From CBDATA01 sp965215615 (lineage in GTDB: Bacteria; Acidobacteriota; Vicinamibacteria; Marinacidobacterales; Marinacidobacteraceae), in NCBI GenBank assembly GCA_965215615.1, contig OZ244068.1, positions 682,001 to 746,000 of the forward strand: DNA of 64,000 nucleotides, written 5' to 3'. The number at the start of each line of letters is the position of its first letter. The stretch's first letter is position 1. Made by a program: the position numbers and the translations under genes. The notes under the pieces were generated by a model, which saw nothing but the letters and a program-made list of their open reading frames with translations, ran no database searches and was not told where the DNA came from. Of the stretch, positions 44,132 to 52,012 are shown one piece after another.

Positions 44132-44214
44132 CTTCCCGGTTTTTCGGTGAAAACGGATACGATTCGCGGGTCGGGAACATTCCGGGTCGGCTTCTGACCC
44201 GCTCGGTACGTTTC

Positions 44215-44244
44215 TTGACTTGCTTTTCGCGTTTTCGGTACGCT
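44215..44244 (+). promoter_or_regulatory. Possible promoter of the Pal-like gene
   Basis: TTGACT at 44215-44220, an 18-base spacer and TACGCT at 44239-44244 lie before a strong GGAGG (44265-44269) set eight bases from the GTG start at 44278. The -35 box fits well and the -10 box poorly. The rest of the spacer after pyrF (44132-44277) shows nothing else. Confidence 0.35.
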
Positions 44245-44277
44245 CCCTATCCCACAGACTGACTGGAGGTTCTCCCG

Positions 44278-44844
44278 GTGAGAAAGATGATCGCCACGCT
44301 GCTGGTGCTGGGTTTCGCGACGACGGGACTCGGTCTGGTCTCGGTGGCTTGTTCCTCGGCGCCACCGCCACCGCCACCACCACCGGAGGATCCGCCGCCA
44401 CCTCCGCCGCCACCTCCGCCGCCACCGCCGCCGCCACCGGCACCTCCGCCACCTCCGCCGACCGAGCGGGACATGTACATGGACGCGGACATGGACGAGT
44501 TGCAGCGGAATCTTTCGGATGTCTATTTCGCCTACGACGAGTCCGAGCTCACCGATTCGGCGCGCGAGATGCTCCGCGCCAACTCGGACTGGCTCCAGCT
44601 TCCCCACGTCACCGCGACCATCCAGATCGAGGGGCATTGCGACGAGCGGGGTACCGTGGAGTACAACCAGGCGCTCGGCGAGCGTCGGGCACGCGCCGCG
44701 TACGACTATCTGGCGTCGCTCGGGATCCCCGAGAGCCGCTTGGAGATGGTGAGCTACGGCAAGGAGCGTCCGCAGTGCTCGGAGAGCAATGAAGACTGCT
44801 GGATGCGGAATCGCCGGGCACACTTCCGGATCACGGCCAGGTAG
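44278..44844 (+). CDS. pal: Pal-like OmpA-family lipoprotein with long polyproline linker
   Basis: A 188-residue envelope protein that ties the outer membrane to peptidoglycan. The signal ends in a lipobox-like SVAC at Cys25. Residues 29-62 are almost pure proline (runs of 8, 16 and 6, broken by ED and A). An OmpA domain follows: VYFAYDESELTDSAREML, IEGHCDERGTVEYNQALGERRARAAYDYL, and MVSYGKERP with the peptidoglycan-contact residues of Pal. Translation of the proline runs should need EF-P. No tol genes are adjacent, so the Pal role is inferred from the domain. Confidence 0.87.
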   Translation: MRKMIATLLVLGFATTGLGLVSVACSSAPPPPPPPPEDPPPPPPPPPPPPPPPPAPPPPPPTERDMYMDADMDELQRNLSDVYFAYDESELTDSAREMLRANSDWLQLPHVTATIQIEGHCDERGTVEYNQALGERRARAAYDYLASLGIPESRLEMVSYGKERPQCSESNEDCWMRNRRAHFRITAR

Positions 44845-44887
44845 TCCGCGAGAGAGTCTGGTTTGTAGTCCGTTTCCCGCCCGGGAG

Positions 44888-44919
44888 CCGGCCGTCGCGG
44901 TGGATGCCGCGGCGGCCGG
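44888..44919. terminator. Strong bidirectional hairpin terminator
   Basis: CCGGCCGTCGCGG and CCGCGGCGGCCGG form a 13-base stem with one G-T pair and a TGGATG loop, followed by TTGTCGTT. It lies between the converging pal-like gene (ends 44844) and pdxT (ends 44926). Confidence 0.75.
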
Positions 44920-44925
44920 TTGTCG

Positions 44926-45528
44926 TTAATCGTCTTCGGATGCGACGCGCGCGAAGTACTCGTGCACCCGGGTGTCTCCGGTCAGCTCCGGATGGAAGGT
45001 GCTCGCGAGCACCCGGCCCTGCCGCACCAGAGCGGCGTGGCCCCGGTGGCTTGCCAGAACCGAAACCTCCGGCCCGGTCCCGGTGATCACCGGGCCGCGG
45101 ATCATCACCACCGGCAGCTCCGGATCGCCGAGTTCAGGGCAGGGAGTGCTCGCGATGTGGCTGTCCACCTGTCGTCCGTAGCCGTTCCGCCGGACCGTGA
45201 TGTCGATGAGTCCGAGGGAGTCCTGTGGGGGGTTCTCCACCGTCTTCGCGAGCAGGATGGCCCCGGCGCAGGTTCCGTAGAGAGCGCCGCCCTCCTGATG
45301 GAAGCGACGGATGGGCGCGGCGAGGGATTCCTCGTCGAGAAACTTGAGCATGGTGGAACTCTCTCCACCGGGCAGGATGAGGCCCTTGAGCCCTCCGAGT
45401 TGATCGGGTTTTCGGACTTCTGTCGTTTGGATGCCGATCGTCTCGAGTTTCTCGGCGTGGAGCGCGAAGCTCCCCTGGAGCGCGAGAACGCCGATCCGGC
45501 TCACGCGGTGCCGCGTTCTCCGGGACAC
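44926..45528 (-). CDS. pdxT: Pyridoxal 5'-phosphate synthase glutaminase subunit
   Basis: PdxT releases ammonia from glutamine for PdxS in the DXP-independent vitamin B6 pathway. The 200-residue protein has LILPGGESSTM, the nucleophile site YGTCAGAILLA and the His-Glu pair in STFHPELTGD. GTG 45528 follows pdxS by 16 bases. GTG 45504 is also possible, since the conserved part begins VSRIGVLALQGSF. Confidence 0.95.
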   Translation of the reverse strand: MSRRTRHRVSRIGVLALQGSFALHAEKLETIGIQTTEVRKPDQLGGLKGLILPGGESSTMLKFLDEESLAAPIRRFHQEGGALYGTCAGAILLAKTVENPPQDSLGLIDITVRRNGYGRQVDSHIASTPCPELGDPELPVVMIRGPVITGTGPEVSVLASHRGHAALVRQGRVLASTFHPELTGDTRVHEYFARVASEDD

Positions 45529-45544
45529 CGTCTCGCCGGGGCCA

Positions 45545-46432
45545 TCAGTTTCCGCGGATCTGGAGGAGTTCTTCCTCCGGCATCGAGGAGGTGTCGAGTC
45601 CGGGCATCGGCTCGCCGAGTCCGCGGGAGATCTCGACCAGCATGGCGGGGTCCTGATAGTGGGTGACCGCCTTCACGATCGCGCGGGCCCGGGGTGCCGG
45701 GTCCGCCGACTTGAAGATTCCGGAACCCACGAAGACCGTTTCGGCACCGAGCTGCATGCAAAGCGCGGCATCTGCCGGAGTGGCCACGCCGCCCGCGGCG
45801 AAGTTCGGCACCGGGAGTCGGCCGGCTTCCGCGACCAGCCGGACCAACTGATAAGGCGCCTGGAGGCGCTTCGCCTCCGACATCAGTTCGTCCTCGCGGA
45901 GCACGGTCAGTCGCCGCATCTCTCCGGTGATCTGGCGCAGGTGGCGCACCGCTTCCACGATATTGCCGGAGCCCGCCTCGCCCTTGGTGCGGATCAGCGC
46001 GGCACCTTCACCGATGCGCCGGAGCGCCTCGCCGAGGTTGCGGCAGCCACAGACGAACGGGACGGTGAAGGCGTGCTTGTCGATGTGGTTGTCTTCGTCG
46101 GCCGGAGTGAGAACCTCGCTCTCGTCGATGTAATCGACACCGAGCTCCTGAAGAAGCTGTGCTTCGACGAAGTGGCCGATGCGGACCTTCGCCATGACCG
46201 GGATGCTGACCGTGTCGATGATTTCCTGGATCACCTCGACGGAGGACATCCGGGCGACCCCTCCGTCCCGGCGGATGTCGGCCGGAACCCGCTCCAGCGC
46301 CATCACGCTCACCGCCCCGGCATCTTCGGCGATCCGGGCCTGCTCGGCGTTCGTCACGTCCATGATCGCCCCGCCCTTGAGCATGTCGGCGAGGCCGGTC
46401 TTGAGACGGAATTCGGAGTTCGATGGGGTCAT
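45545..46432 (-). CDS. pdxS: Pyridoxal 5'-phosphate synthase lyase subunit
   Basis: PdxS forms a dodecamer that builds pyridoxal 5'-phosphate from ribose 5-phosphate, glyceraldehyde 3-phosphate and ammonia. The 295-residue protein has VMALERVPADIRRDGGVARMS, the ribose-binding lysine in VMAKVRIGH, the second lysine in IRTKGEAGSG and NFAAGGVATPADAALCMQLGA. It lies 42 bases after korB and just before pdxT, so all four minus-strand genes may be cotranscribed. Confidence 0.97.
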   Translation of the reverse strand: MTPSNSEFRLKTGLADMLKGGAIMDVTNAEQARIAEDAGAVSVMALERVPADIRRDGGVARMSSVEVIQEIIDTVSIPVMAKVRIGHFVEAQLLQELGVDYIDESEVLTPADEDNHIDKHAFTVPFVCGCRNLGEALRRIGEGAALIRTKGEAGSGNIVEAVRHLRQITGEMRRLTVLREDELMSEAKRLQAPYQLVRLVAEAGRLPVPNFAAGGVATPADAALCMQLGAETVFVGSGIFKSADPAPRARAIVKAVTHYQDPAMLVEISRGLGEPMPGLDTSSMPEEELLQIRGN

Positions 46433-46474
46433 GGCGGGATTCCTCGCGAAGAATCGGGAAACGGCGTGCGGGCC

Positions 46475-47371
46475 TTACATCATCCCGCGGAGGATCCGGT
46501 CCGCCTGGTCGCGGTTCAGCGGCTCCGGAAGGTGCGAAACCGGCGGAGCGCCATCGTCGAGGATGGGCTCGAGGGCGTGAAGCGGCGGGACCGATTCGTT
46601 GCGGAAGAAGAGCCCGGTATGGATCCGTTCCTCCCAGTCCACGGACTTCTCGCACGCCGCCAGCCAGTCGCCGGGATCGTGCCCTTCGTCCTCGAGCGGG
46701 GCGACCCGCTCGCGGAAGAACTCGTAGGTGTTGTCGCGGTTGAAGGTGACGCAGGGGCTGAACACGTCCACGACCGCGAAGCCGGGGTGCTGGATGGCCC
46801 CCTTGATGAGCTCGACGAGCTGCTTCGGAGCGCCGGAGAATCCGCGCCCCACGTAGGTGGCACCGTTCACGATCGCGGACGCGATGGGGTTCACCGGCCG
46901 CTCGACGTTTCCGAACGGAGTGCTCTTGGTTTTCATCCCCACGCTGCTGCTCGGCGAGACCTGACCGGTGGTGAGGCCGTAGATCTGGTTGTTCATCACC
47001 AGGTACGTGAGGTCCACGTTCCGCCGGGCGGTGTGGGTGAAATGGTTGCCCCCGATCCCGTATCCGTCGCCGTCGCCCCCGGTGACCAGCACTGTGAGGT
47101 TGTGGTTCGCCATCTTCACCCCGGTGGCCACCGCGAGAGCGCGCCCGTGGAGGGTGTGCATTCCGTAGGAGTTGAAGTATCCGGGGAAGTTGGAAGAGCA
47201 GCCGATCCCGCTCACGCACACGATGTCCTGCGGCAGGAGCCCGAGCTGGGCCGCCGCCGTCTGGGTCGCCCGCAGCAGGCCGAAGTCACCACAGCCAGGA
47301 CACCAGTCCGGTTCGACCTTGCCCTTGAAGTCCTTGGCGGTCAGTGGCTTTGCTGCGAGTTCGATGGTCAT
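46475..47371 (-). CDS. korB: 2-oxoacid:ferredoxin oxidoreductase subunit beta
   Basis: The thiamine-diphosphate subunit of an enzyme that oxidatively decarboxylates 2-oxoglutarate or a related 2-oxoacid, reducing ferredoxin. The 298-residue protein has the [4Fe-4S] cysteines WCPGCGDFG, VSGIGCSS and FSPCVTFN, and the TPP motif GGDGDGYGIGGNHF. Neighbour korA supplies the gamma-alpha part. The substrate is inferred from the KorAB-like two-subunit layout. Confidence 0.92.
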   Translation of the reverse strand: MTIELAAKPLTAKDFKGKVEPDWCPGCGDFGLLRATQTAAAQLGLLPQDIVCVSGIGCSSNFPGYFNSYGMHTLHGRALAVATGVKMANHNLTVLVTGGDGDGYGIGGNHFTHTARRNVDLTYLVMNNQIYGLTTGQVSPSSSVGMKTKSTPFGNVERPVNPIASAIVNGATYVGRGFSGAPKQLVELIKGAIQHPGFAVVDVFSPCVTFNRDNTYEFFRERVAPLEDEGHDPGDWLAACEKSVDWEERIHTGLFFRNESVPPLHALEPILDDGAPPVSHLPEPLNRDQADRILRGMM

Positions 47372-47407
47372 GGAGACTCCTTGGGACCTGGATGGAGAGC
47401 GATACGC

Positions 47408-49192
47408 TCAGACGAGGATTTCCTGCTCCGGCACGAATACGTCCGGAGCATCCCCGGCGAGGTGAGCCCGGACACCGTCCGCCACGTGGTGGGGCGCGAA
47501 TGGCTCGCCGTCGTACTTGCGGATGTGGCCATCCACCGTGAGGCCGGTCTCGCTGCGGAGATACCGGTAGAACTGCCCCGAATGGTTGTTCTCGACGATC
47601 AGGGTCCGCTTCGCGGCCTGGATCGCCCGGGAAACCGCGTCCTTGTGGAAGGGAACGAGCCACTTGATCTGGAGCCGGTTGACTCGCACTCCCTCGGCCC
47701 GGAGCTGCTCCATCGCCTCGGTGATAACCCCGGCGGTCGAGCCCCAGCCGACGAGCGTGACTTCGGCATCCGGATCTCCTTCGAGCTCTGGTGCGGGAAC
47801 CCGCTCCTCGAAATCGGCGAGCTTGCGTGCCCGCTTTTCGACCATCTGCCGGCGCTTGATCGGGTTGGTGAACTCGTCCGAGATGAGTACGCCGTCTTCG
47901 TCGTGCTCGTCGGTCGCGACCACGTGGACGTGATCCGGCACCCCGGGAACCGCCCGCGGCGAGATGCCGTCGTCGGTGTCGAGGTAGCGCTGATAGGGCC
48001 CTTCCGCCCCGTTCGCTTCCCGGATCAGCTTGCCTCGCTCGATCGGGGGGAACATCTCGATTTCGTCGGGCACGAAGCTGAACGTGCCCTCGGAGATCAG
48101 CAGGTCGGAGAGGACGAGTGCCGGACACTGATACCGGTCCACGAGGTTGAACACTTCGCCGACGCAGTGGAAGGCATCCTTCGCGTCGGTCGGCGCGACC
48201 ACGATCCGTTCGAAGTCGCCCTGGCTCGCGCCGAGCGCCTGCCAGAGGTCGCCCTGCTCGGTCTTCGTGGGAACGCCGGTGGAGGGGCCGGCGCGCATGA
48301 CGTTGATGAAGACCACCGGGATCTCCATCATCGCGGCGGATCCGAAGGCCTCGGTCATGAGCGCGAAGCCCCCACCGGAGGTCGCGCACATGGTGCGGGC
48401 ACCCGTGTGGGCTGCACCGATCGCCATGTTCGCCACCCCGATCTCGTCTTCGACCTGACGGACCATGATGCCGAGATCCCTGCAGTTCTTCGCCATCCAG
48501 TGGAGGACTCCGGTGGAGGGGCTCATCGGGTAGGCACAGTAGAACTTGACACCGGCGGCAGCCCCTCCCATCGCGAGCGCCTCGTTTCCGGTCCAGACCG
48601 CAAGCGCGGTCTCGCTCTTCGGCAGGGCATCGGAGTGGGGCTGGAAGTGGGCTGCTGCGTAGTCGAAACCGGCGCGCGCCACTGCCACGTTGCCCGAAAC
48701 CACTGCATCTCCCTTGCTCTGAAACTGGAGGGTGAGAGCGGATTCGAGGAAGTCGAAGGGAATTCCCAGCAGATGCGCGATGACACCGAGCGCCGCCGTG
48801 TTCTGTGCCAGCCGGTTCTTGTTGTCGCCCGTGAGTTGCCCGACCGGCATCCCGCAGAGCTGGACACCCTCCTGGTGGTCGCCGGGGGTGATCTGGTCAG
48901 CGTTGTACACGGCGTGCGCACCGGGGCCGAGGTGGCGCAGGTGCCGGGTCATGGTGTCCTGGTTCAGACACAGGAGCAGGTCCATCCGGTCTCCGTGGGA
49001 GAGCGCCTCCCGGTCCTGGACGCGCATCGTCAGCAGGATGTGGCCTCCGCGGATGATGGATTGGTAGGCGTTGTAGGCGTTCAGATGCAGACCGCGTCGC
49101 ACCATCATCCGGGCGAGGATGTTGCCGGGAGTCGCGATGCCTTGCCCGGCGGCCCCTCCGATCGCGATGCTGAAGTCGAAACCGTTTGACAT
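47408..49192 (-). CDS. korA: 2-oxoacid:ferredoxin oxidoreductase subunit alpha (gamma-alpha fusion)
   Basis: A 594-residue fusion. The N-terminal gamma domain (about 1-180) starts FDFSIAIGGAAGQGIATPG. The alpha domain begins AVWTGNEALAMGGAAAGVKFYCAYPMSPSTGVLHWM and includes MRAGPSTGVPTKTEQGDLWQA and LLISEGTFSF. This is the standard KorA layout. It precedes korB with a 36-base gap. Together they offer a ferredoxin-linked route through the TCA cycle, possibly replacing 2-oxoglutarate dehydrogenase. Confidence 0.93.
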   Translation of the reverse strand: MSNGFDFSIAIGGAAGQGIATPGNILARMMVRRGLHLNAYNAYQSIIRGGHILLTMRVQDREALSHGDRMDLLLCLNQDTMTRHLRHLGPGAHAVYNADQITPGDHQEGVQLCGMPVGQLTGDNKNRLAQNTAALGVIAHLLGIPFDFLESALTLQFQSKGDAVVSGNVAVARAGFDYAAAHFQPHSDALPKSETALAVWTGNEALAMGGAAAGVKFYCAYPMSPSTGVLHWMAKNCRDLGIMVRQVEDEIGVANMAIGAAHTGARTMCATSGGGFALMTEAFGSAAMMEIPVVFINVMRAGPSTGVPTKTEQGDLWQALGASQGDFERIVVAPTDAKDAFHCVGEVFNLVDRYQCPALVLSDLLISEGTFSFVPDEIEMFPPIERGKLIREANGAEGPYQRYLDTDDGISPRAVPGVPDHVHVVATDEHDEDGVLISDEFTNPIKRRQMVEKRARKLADFEERVPAPELEGDPDAEVTLVGWGSTAGVITEAMEQLRAEGVRVNRLQIKWLVPFHKDAVSRAIQAAKRTLIVENNHSGQFYRYLRSETGLTVDGHIRKYDGEPFAPHHVADGVRAHLAGDAPDVFVPEQEILV

Positions 49193-49440
49193 GCTGGAAC
49201 TGTTGGCCCTTTCCTTGGTCGCTGAAATGTGCGCGAACCGGACGGTGCGCGGCCGGTAAGTGTACCACCACGCCGCCGGTGGAAGCCTGAACCGGAAGTG
49301 TGGCTCTCTGGGTGCCCCGGATCGAGCCGAATCGGGCTACGATGGCGGGTTCAGCCTGGGAACCTGATGATGCGTGCCGAAGACAGCGTTCGTCCGCCCC
49401 AGCTCCCGTTTGCCACAGCTGCCCCCCCTCCCCCGATTCC

Positions 49441-49458
49441 ACACACACACACACACAC
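49441..49458 (+). repeat. (CA)9 dinucleotide microsatellite
   Basis: Eighteen bases of alternating AC (with a preceding C) close behind two C-runs (CCCCCCC and CCCCC, about 49422-49434). It lies 28 bases upstream of the preferred GTG start of the giant surface protein, or inside that gene if the ATG at 49342 is used. In frame it reads as a Thr-His repeat. Confidence 0.95.
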
Positions 49459-49485
49459 GGATCGTGCCGCGATTGCCGCGCGACC

Positions 49486-50787
49486 GTGCGTAGTGCAGCG
49501 CCCGTGACCGCTGCGGCGGCGTTCCTGCTGGCGCTCGCCACGCCGGTCGCGGCCCAGACCCCGACGGTCACGCTTTCGGTTCCGGCCGCGACCGAGTTCG
49601 CCGAAGGCGGTGGCAACACCACCGTCACCGTCACTGCGACGCTTTCCGCCGCGCGCACCACGAACACTGTCATCGACCTGACTCTCGGGGGCACGACCAG
49701 AGTCACGGACTACACGGTCGTGGCTCTTCCCGACATCACCATCCGCGCCGGAGCGGTGACAGGTTCGGCCAGCCTCATCCTTCGCCCCGTGGACGACAAC
49801 TTTTTCGAAGGAGATGAAACCGTGACCATCGGGGGCACGGCTTCCGGTGTCACGGTCCGTACCGTGGAGGTCCCGTTCAAGGACAACGAAGAAGCACCAA
49901 GATTGAGAGTGACGGGTGGAGCGCTTGCTTTATCTGAGGGTGAAAGTGGAATGGTTGACATCACTCTGACTCTCTTGGGTGGGATTTTCGAGACGGATAC
50001 AATTTTTTCGATAACACTGTCTCCGAATATCTATAGACCGGCTGCGGAGAGCGACTTCGATTTCGGTTCCGATACCCCTCCGTGGTCGTTCAATCTTCCT
50101 GCGGGTACAGCTTCCGGAAGCAGAAGGGTGAATGTCACCGCAGTGGATGACGAGGAGAGCGAAGATTCTGAGTCCACATACTTTAATGTGAGCGCAACTG
50201 TTGCGGGAAGATCGTTCAGGGCCACATCAAATGGTCAACTCTCGATTCGGTCATCCGATCAACCTGTTGGAATTTCTGTACGCTGTACCTCGGGTCTTCA
50301 TGTCGAAGATCCTCTTTCTTGCTCTCTAAGCCTTAGTGGATCTCCCACCACGAAGGCCTACTCCGTCAAAATGGAATGGAAGAACTCCGGACTTTTCACT
50401 CCTTCCTCTCATACCTTCCAGGTACCCGCCCAAAGTAGTGGTCGCAATGTACTTACCAGAATTTTTTCTGTTGACACCAAAGCAGCCGGCACGAGTCAGT
50501 CTTTCGATTTGACGGTCTCACCGGATGATGACACCATAACGAAAGATGGAGGTGGTATCAACTATAGTTTTAAAAATTTGCCTAATGCAAACCTGGAACT
50601 GGATTCGATCACTTTCGTAACATCTTTCCAAAATGATAGAAGCGTCGGACTTCATGCTTTTGTAATTAATATCGCTCCCTCCACGCATACTCCCAGTGCT
50701 TTCAGTCGAAACCTGGAGCCTGACGGAGCAGGGAGTCTAATTGTGGAATTGGACAGCGGGCGCAGCGTGGCGCCTTGTCACTTGTGA
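49486..50787 (+). CDS. Giant Calx-beta surface protein, N-terminal part (interrupted by IS)
   Basis: The GTG at 49486 gives a good signal peptide (MRSAAPVTAAAAFLLALATPVAAQ). One Calx-beta-like module follows (VTLSVPAATEFAEGGGN to DDNFFEGDETVTIGGTA), then a less typical stretch. The frame is also open back to ATG 49342 and GTG 49300, through a Thr-His repeat. The TGA at 50785-50787 is made by the insertion: its last two bases are the first two of the IS. Joining 50785 to 52017 (dropping one TTGT) continues the frame as CHLSLGAVQCTYFVRPGD. DNA from about 49893 on is AT-rich compared with the rest. Confidence 0.82.
   Translation: MRSAAPVTAAAAFLLALATPVAAQTPTVTLSVPAATEFAEGGGNTTVTVTATLSAARTTNTVIDLTLGGTTRVTDYTVVALPDITIRAGAVTGSASLILRPVDDNFFEGDETVTIGGTASGVTVRTVEVPFKDNEEAPRLRVTGGALALSEGESGMVDITLTLLGGIFETDTIFSITLSPNIYRPAAESDFDFGSDTPPWSFNLPAGTASGSRRVNVTAVDDEESEDSESTYFNVSATVAGRSFRATSNGQLSIRSSDQPVGISVRCTSGLHVEDPLSCSLSLSGSPTTKAYSVKMEWKNSGLFTPSSHTFQVPAQSSGRNVLTRIFSVDTKAAGTSQSFDLTVSPDDDTITKDGGGINYSFKNLPNANLELDSITFVTSFQNDRSVGLHAFVINIAPSTHTPSAFSRNLEPDGAGSLIVELDSGRSVAPCHL
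49893..50785 (+). other. AT-rich segment inside the giant gene
   Basis: Base composition drops sharply within the coding frame. For example, 50521-50580 has 22 G/C of 60 (37 percent), whereas the flanking repeat modules are clearly GC-rich. Codon use changes too, with many A/T-ending codons such as AAA, TTT and GAT. The protein here has fewer DDD and T-V-T patterns. The segment resumes briefly after the IS (52017 to about 52080). Confidence 0.7.
50782..50785 (+). repeat. Target-site duplication of the IS5-family element (left TTGT)
   Basis: TTGT at 50782-50785 is repeated at 52013-52016, directly flanking the two inverted ends of the insertion sequence. Four-base duplications are usual for IS5-family elements. 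Confidence 0.85.
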
Positions 50788-52012
50788 AAGGTCTGATTTA
50801 TTCGGCCAACATGTGAGACAATTTCCTTGTTCGCGATGACGCGAAGAGGAGATGAACATGAGACAGCAAACACTTGCTGAGGTTGGTTTCGACCGGTATC
50901 GCAAGAAGACGCGCCGGGATGTGTTTTTGGAGGAGATGGACCGGGTCGTTCCGTGGGATGAACTGTTCAAGCTGCTGGGGCCGAAGTACCCGAAAGGGAA
51001 GCGCGGCCGTCCTCCGATAGGGCTTGAGCGGATGCTTCGGTTGTATTTTCTACAGCAGTGGTTCGACCTTTCGGACCCGGCAGCGGAGGAGGCGTTGTAT
51101 GACTCTCATGCGATGCGACGTTTCGTTGGGATTGACCTTGGGCGTGAACGGGCGCCGGACGAGACGACGCTGTGCAAGTTCCGGCGTTTCCTGGAGCGGC
51201 ACGACTTCGGGAGCAAGGTGATGGCAATCGTGCGCGAGCATTTGGAGGCGCATGGCGTACAAGTGTGCAAAGGGACGATGGTGGATGCGACGATCCTGGC
51301 GGCGCCCTCTTCAACGAAGAACAAGGCGCGGTCGCGAGATCCGGAGATGGGTTCGACGAAGAAGGGGAACCGTTGGCATTTCGGGATGAAGGCACACATC
51401 GGAGTGGACTCGAAGACGAAGCAGATTCACTCGGTGGAGGCGACGGCGGCGAATGTTCACGACTCCCAGGTATTGGGGGCGTTGCTGCACGGCGAGGAGA
51501 CCCGGATATGGGGAGACAAGGCGTATGTGGGTCAGCGGGAGGTGATTCGTTCGGTGGCGGCGCGGGCACAGGACTTCACCCTTCGCAAGGCGGCGCGTGG
51601 CCGTCCGCTGACCGAGGCGGAGAAACGGGGGAATCGGACGAAGTCGCGGGTTCGCGCTCGCGTGGAACACCCCTTCCTGGTGATGAAGAAGAAGTTCGGC
51701 TTCGAGAAGGTGCGCTATCGAGGATTGGCGAAGAACGCTCATCGGCTCCGCGTAGTCTGCGCGCTGGTCAACCTCTACACGGCGCGACGACCAGTGTTGG
51801 CAGCTCTGCCCGTGTAAGGGAGAAGTGCGTCCACCCTCGCAGGGAGGGTGAAAATCACTCAGAAACGCTACAAGTGATACCCCAAAACTCTCTGCGAAGG
51901 CGCGCATCAGCCTCTCACAGGAGAAGTTTCAAACAGAAACAAGGGCGGTATTTGGCGATGTACGTTCTCAGAAGGCCATCAAGCTGAAATCAGGCCCTTG
52001 TTCAGACCTTCC
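50786..52012 (+). mobile_element. IS5-family insertion sequence (1227 bp)
   Basis: The left end GAAAGGTCTGA and the inverted right end GGAAGGTCTGA form terminal repeats with one mismatch in 11, and TTGT flanks both sides. The element holds one transposase gene and about 195 bases of 3' noncoding DNA (51818-52012). It splits the giant Calx-beta gene in the same orientation. Ends, length and transposase all look intact, so it may still be mobile. Confidence 0.92.
50852..51817 (+). CDS. IS5 family transposase
   Basis: A 321-residue DDE transposase. The N-terminal IS5-type domain includes RPPIGLERMLRLYFLQQWFDLSDPAAEEALYDS. The catalytic residues appear in MVDATILAAPSSTKNK (D), WGDKAYVGQ (D) and RARVEHPFLVMK (E). 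KGNRWHFGMKAHIGVDSKT is a family hallmark. ATG 50852 follows AGAGGAG. Full length with no frameshift. Confidence 0.95.
   Translation: MNMRQQTLAEVGFDRYRKKTRRDVFLEEMDRVVPWDELFKLLGPKYPKGKRGRPPIGLERMLRLYFLQQWFDLSDPAAEEALYDSHAMRRFVGIDLGRERAPDETTLCKFRRFLERHDFGSKVMAIVREHLEAHGVQVCKGTMVDATILAAPSSTKNKARSRDPEMGSTKKGNRWHFGMKAHIGVDSKTKQIHSVEATAANVHDSQVLGALLHGEETRIWGDKAYVGQREVIRSVAARAQDFTLRKAARGRPLTEAEKRGNRTKSRVRARVEHPFLVMKKKFGFEKVRYRGLAKNAHRLRVVCALVNLYTARRPVLAALPV

Noticed and set aside
45431..49189. 1252-codon plus-strand frame across pdxS, korB and korA
   Set aside because: It spans three well-supported minus-strand genes and their gaps, has an unusual D/H/V/R-rich composition and no family motifs. It is a GC-driven antisense frame.
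49300..49485. GTG 49300 as start of the giant gene
   Set aside because: It would add about 60 residues with Cys, His and Arg before a normal signal peptide, which would then be internal. GTG 49486 gives a clean export signal, though ATG 49342 cannot be fully excluded.
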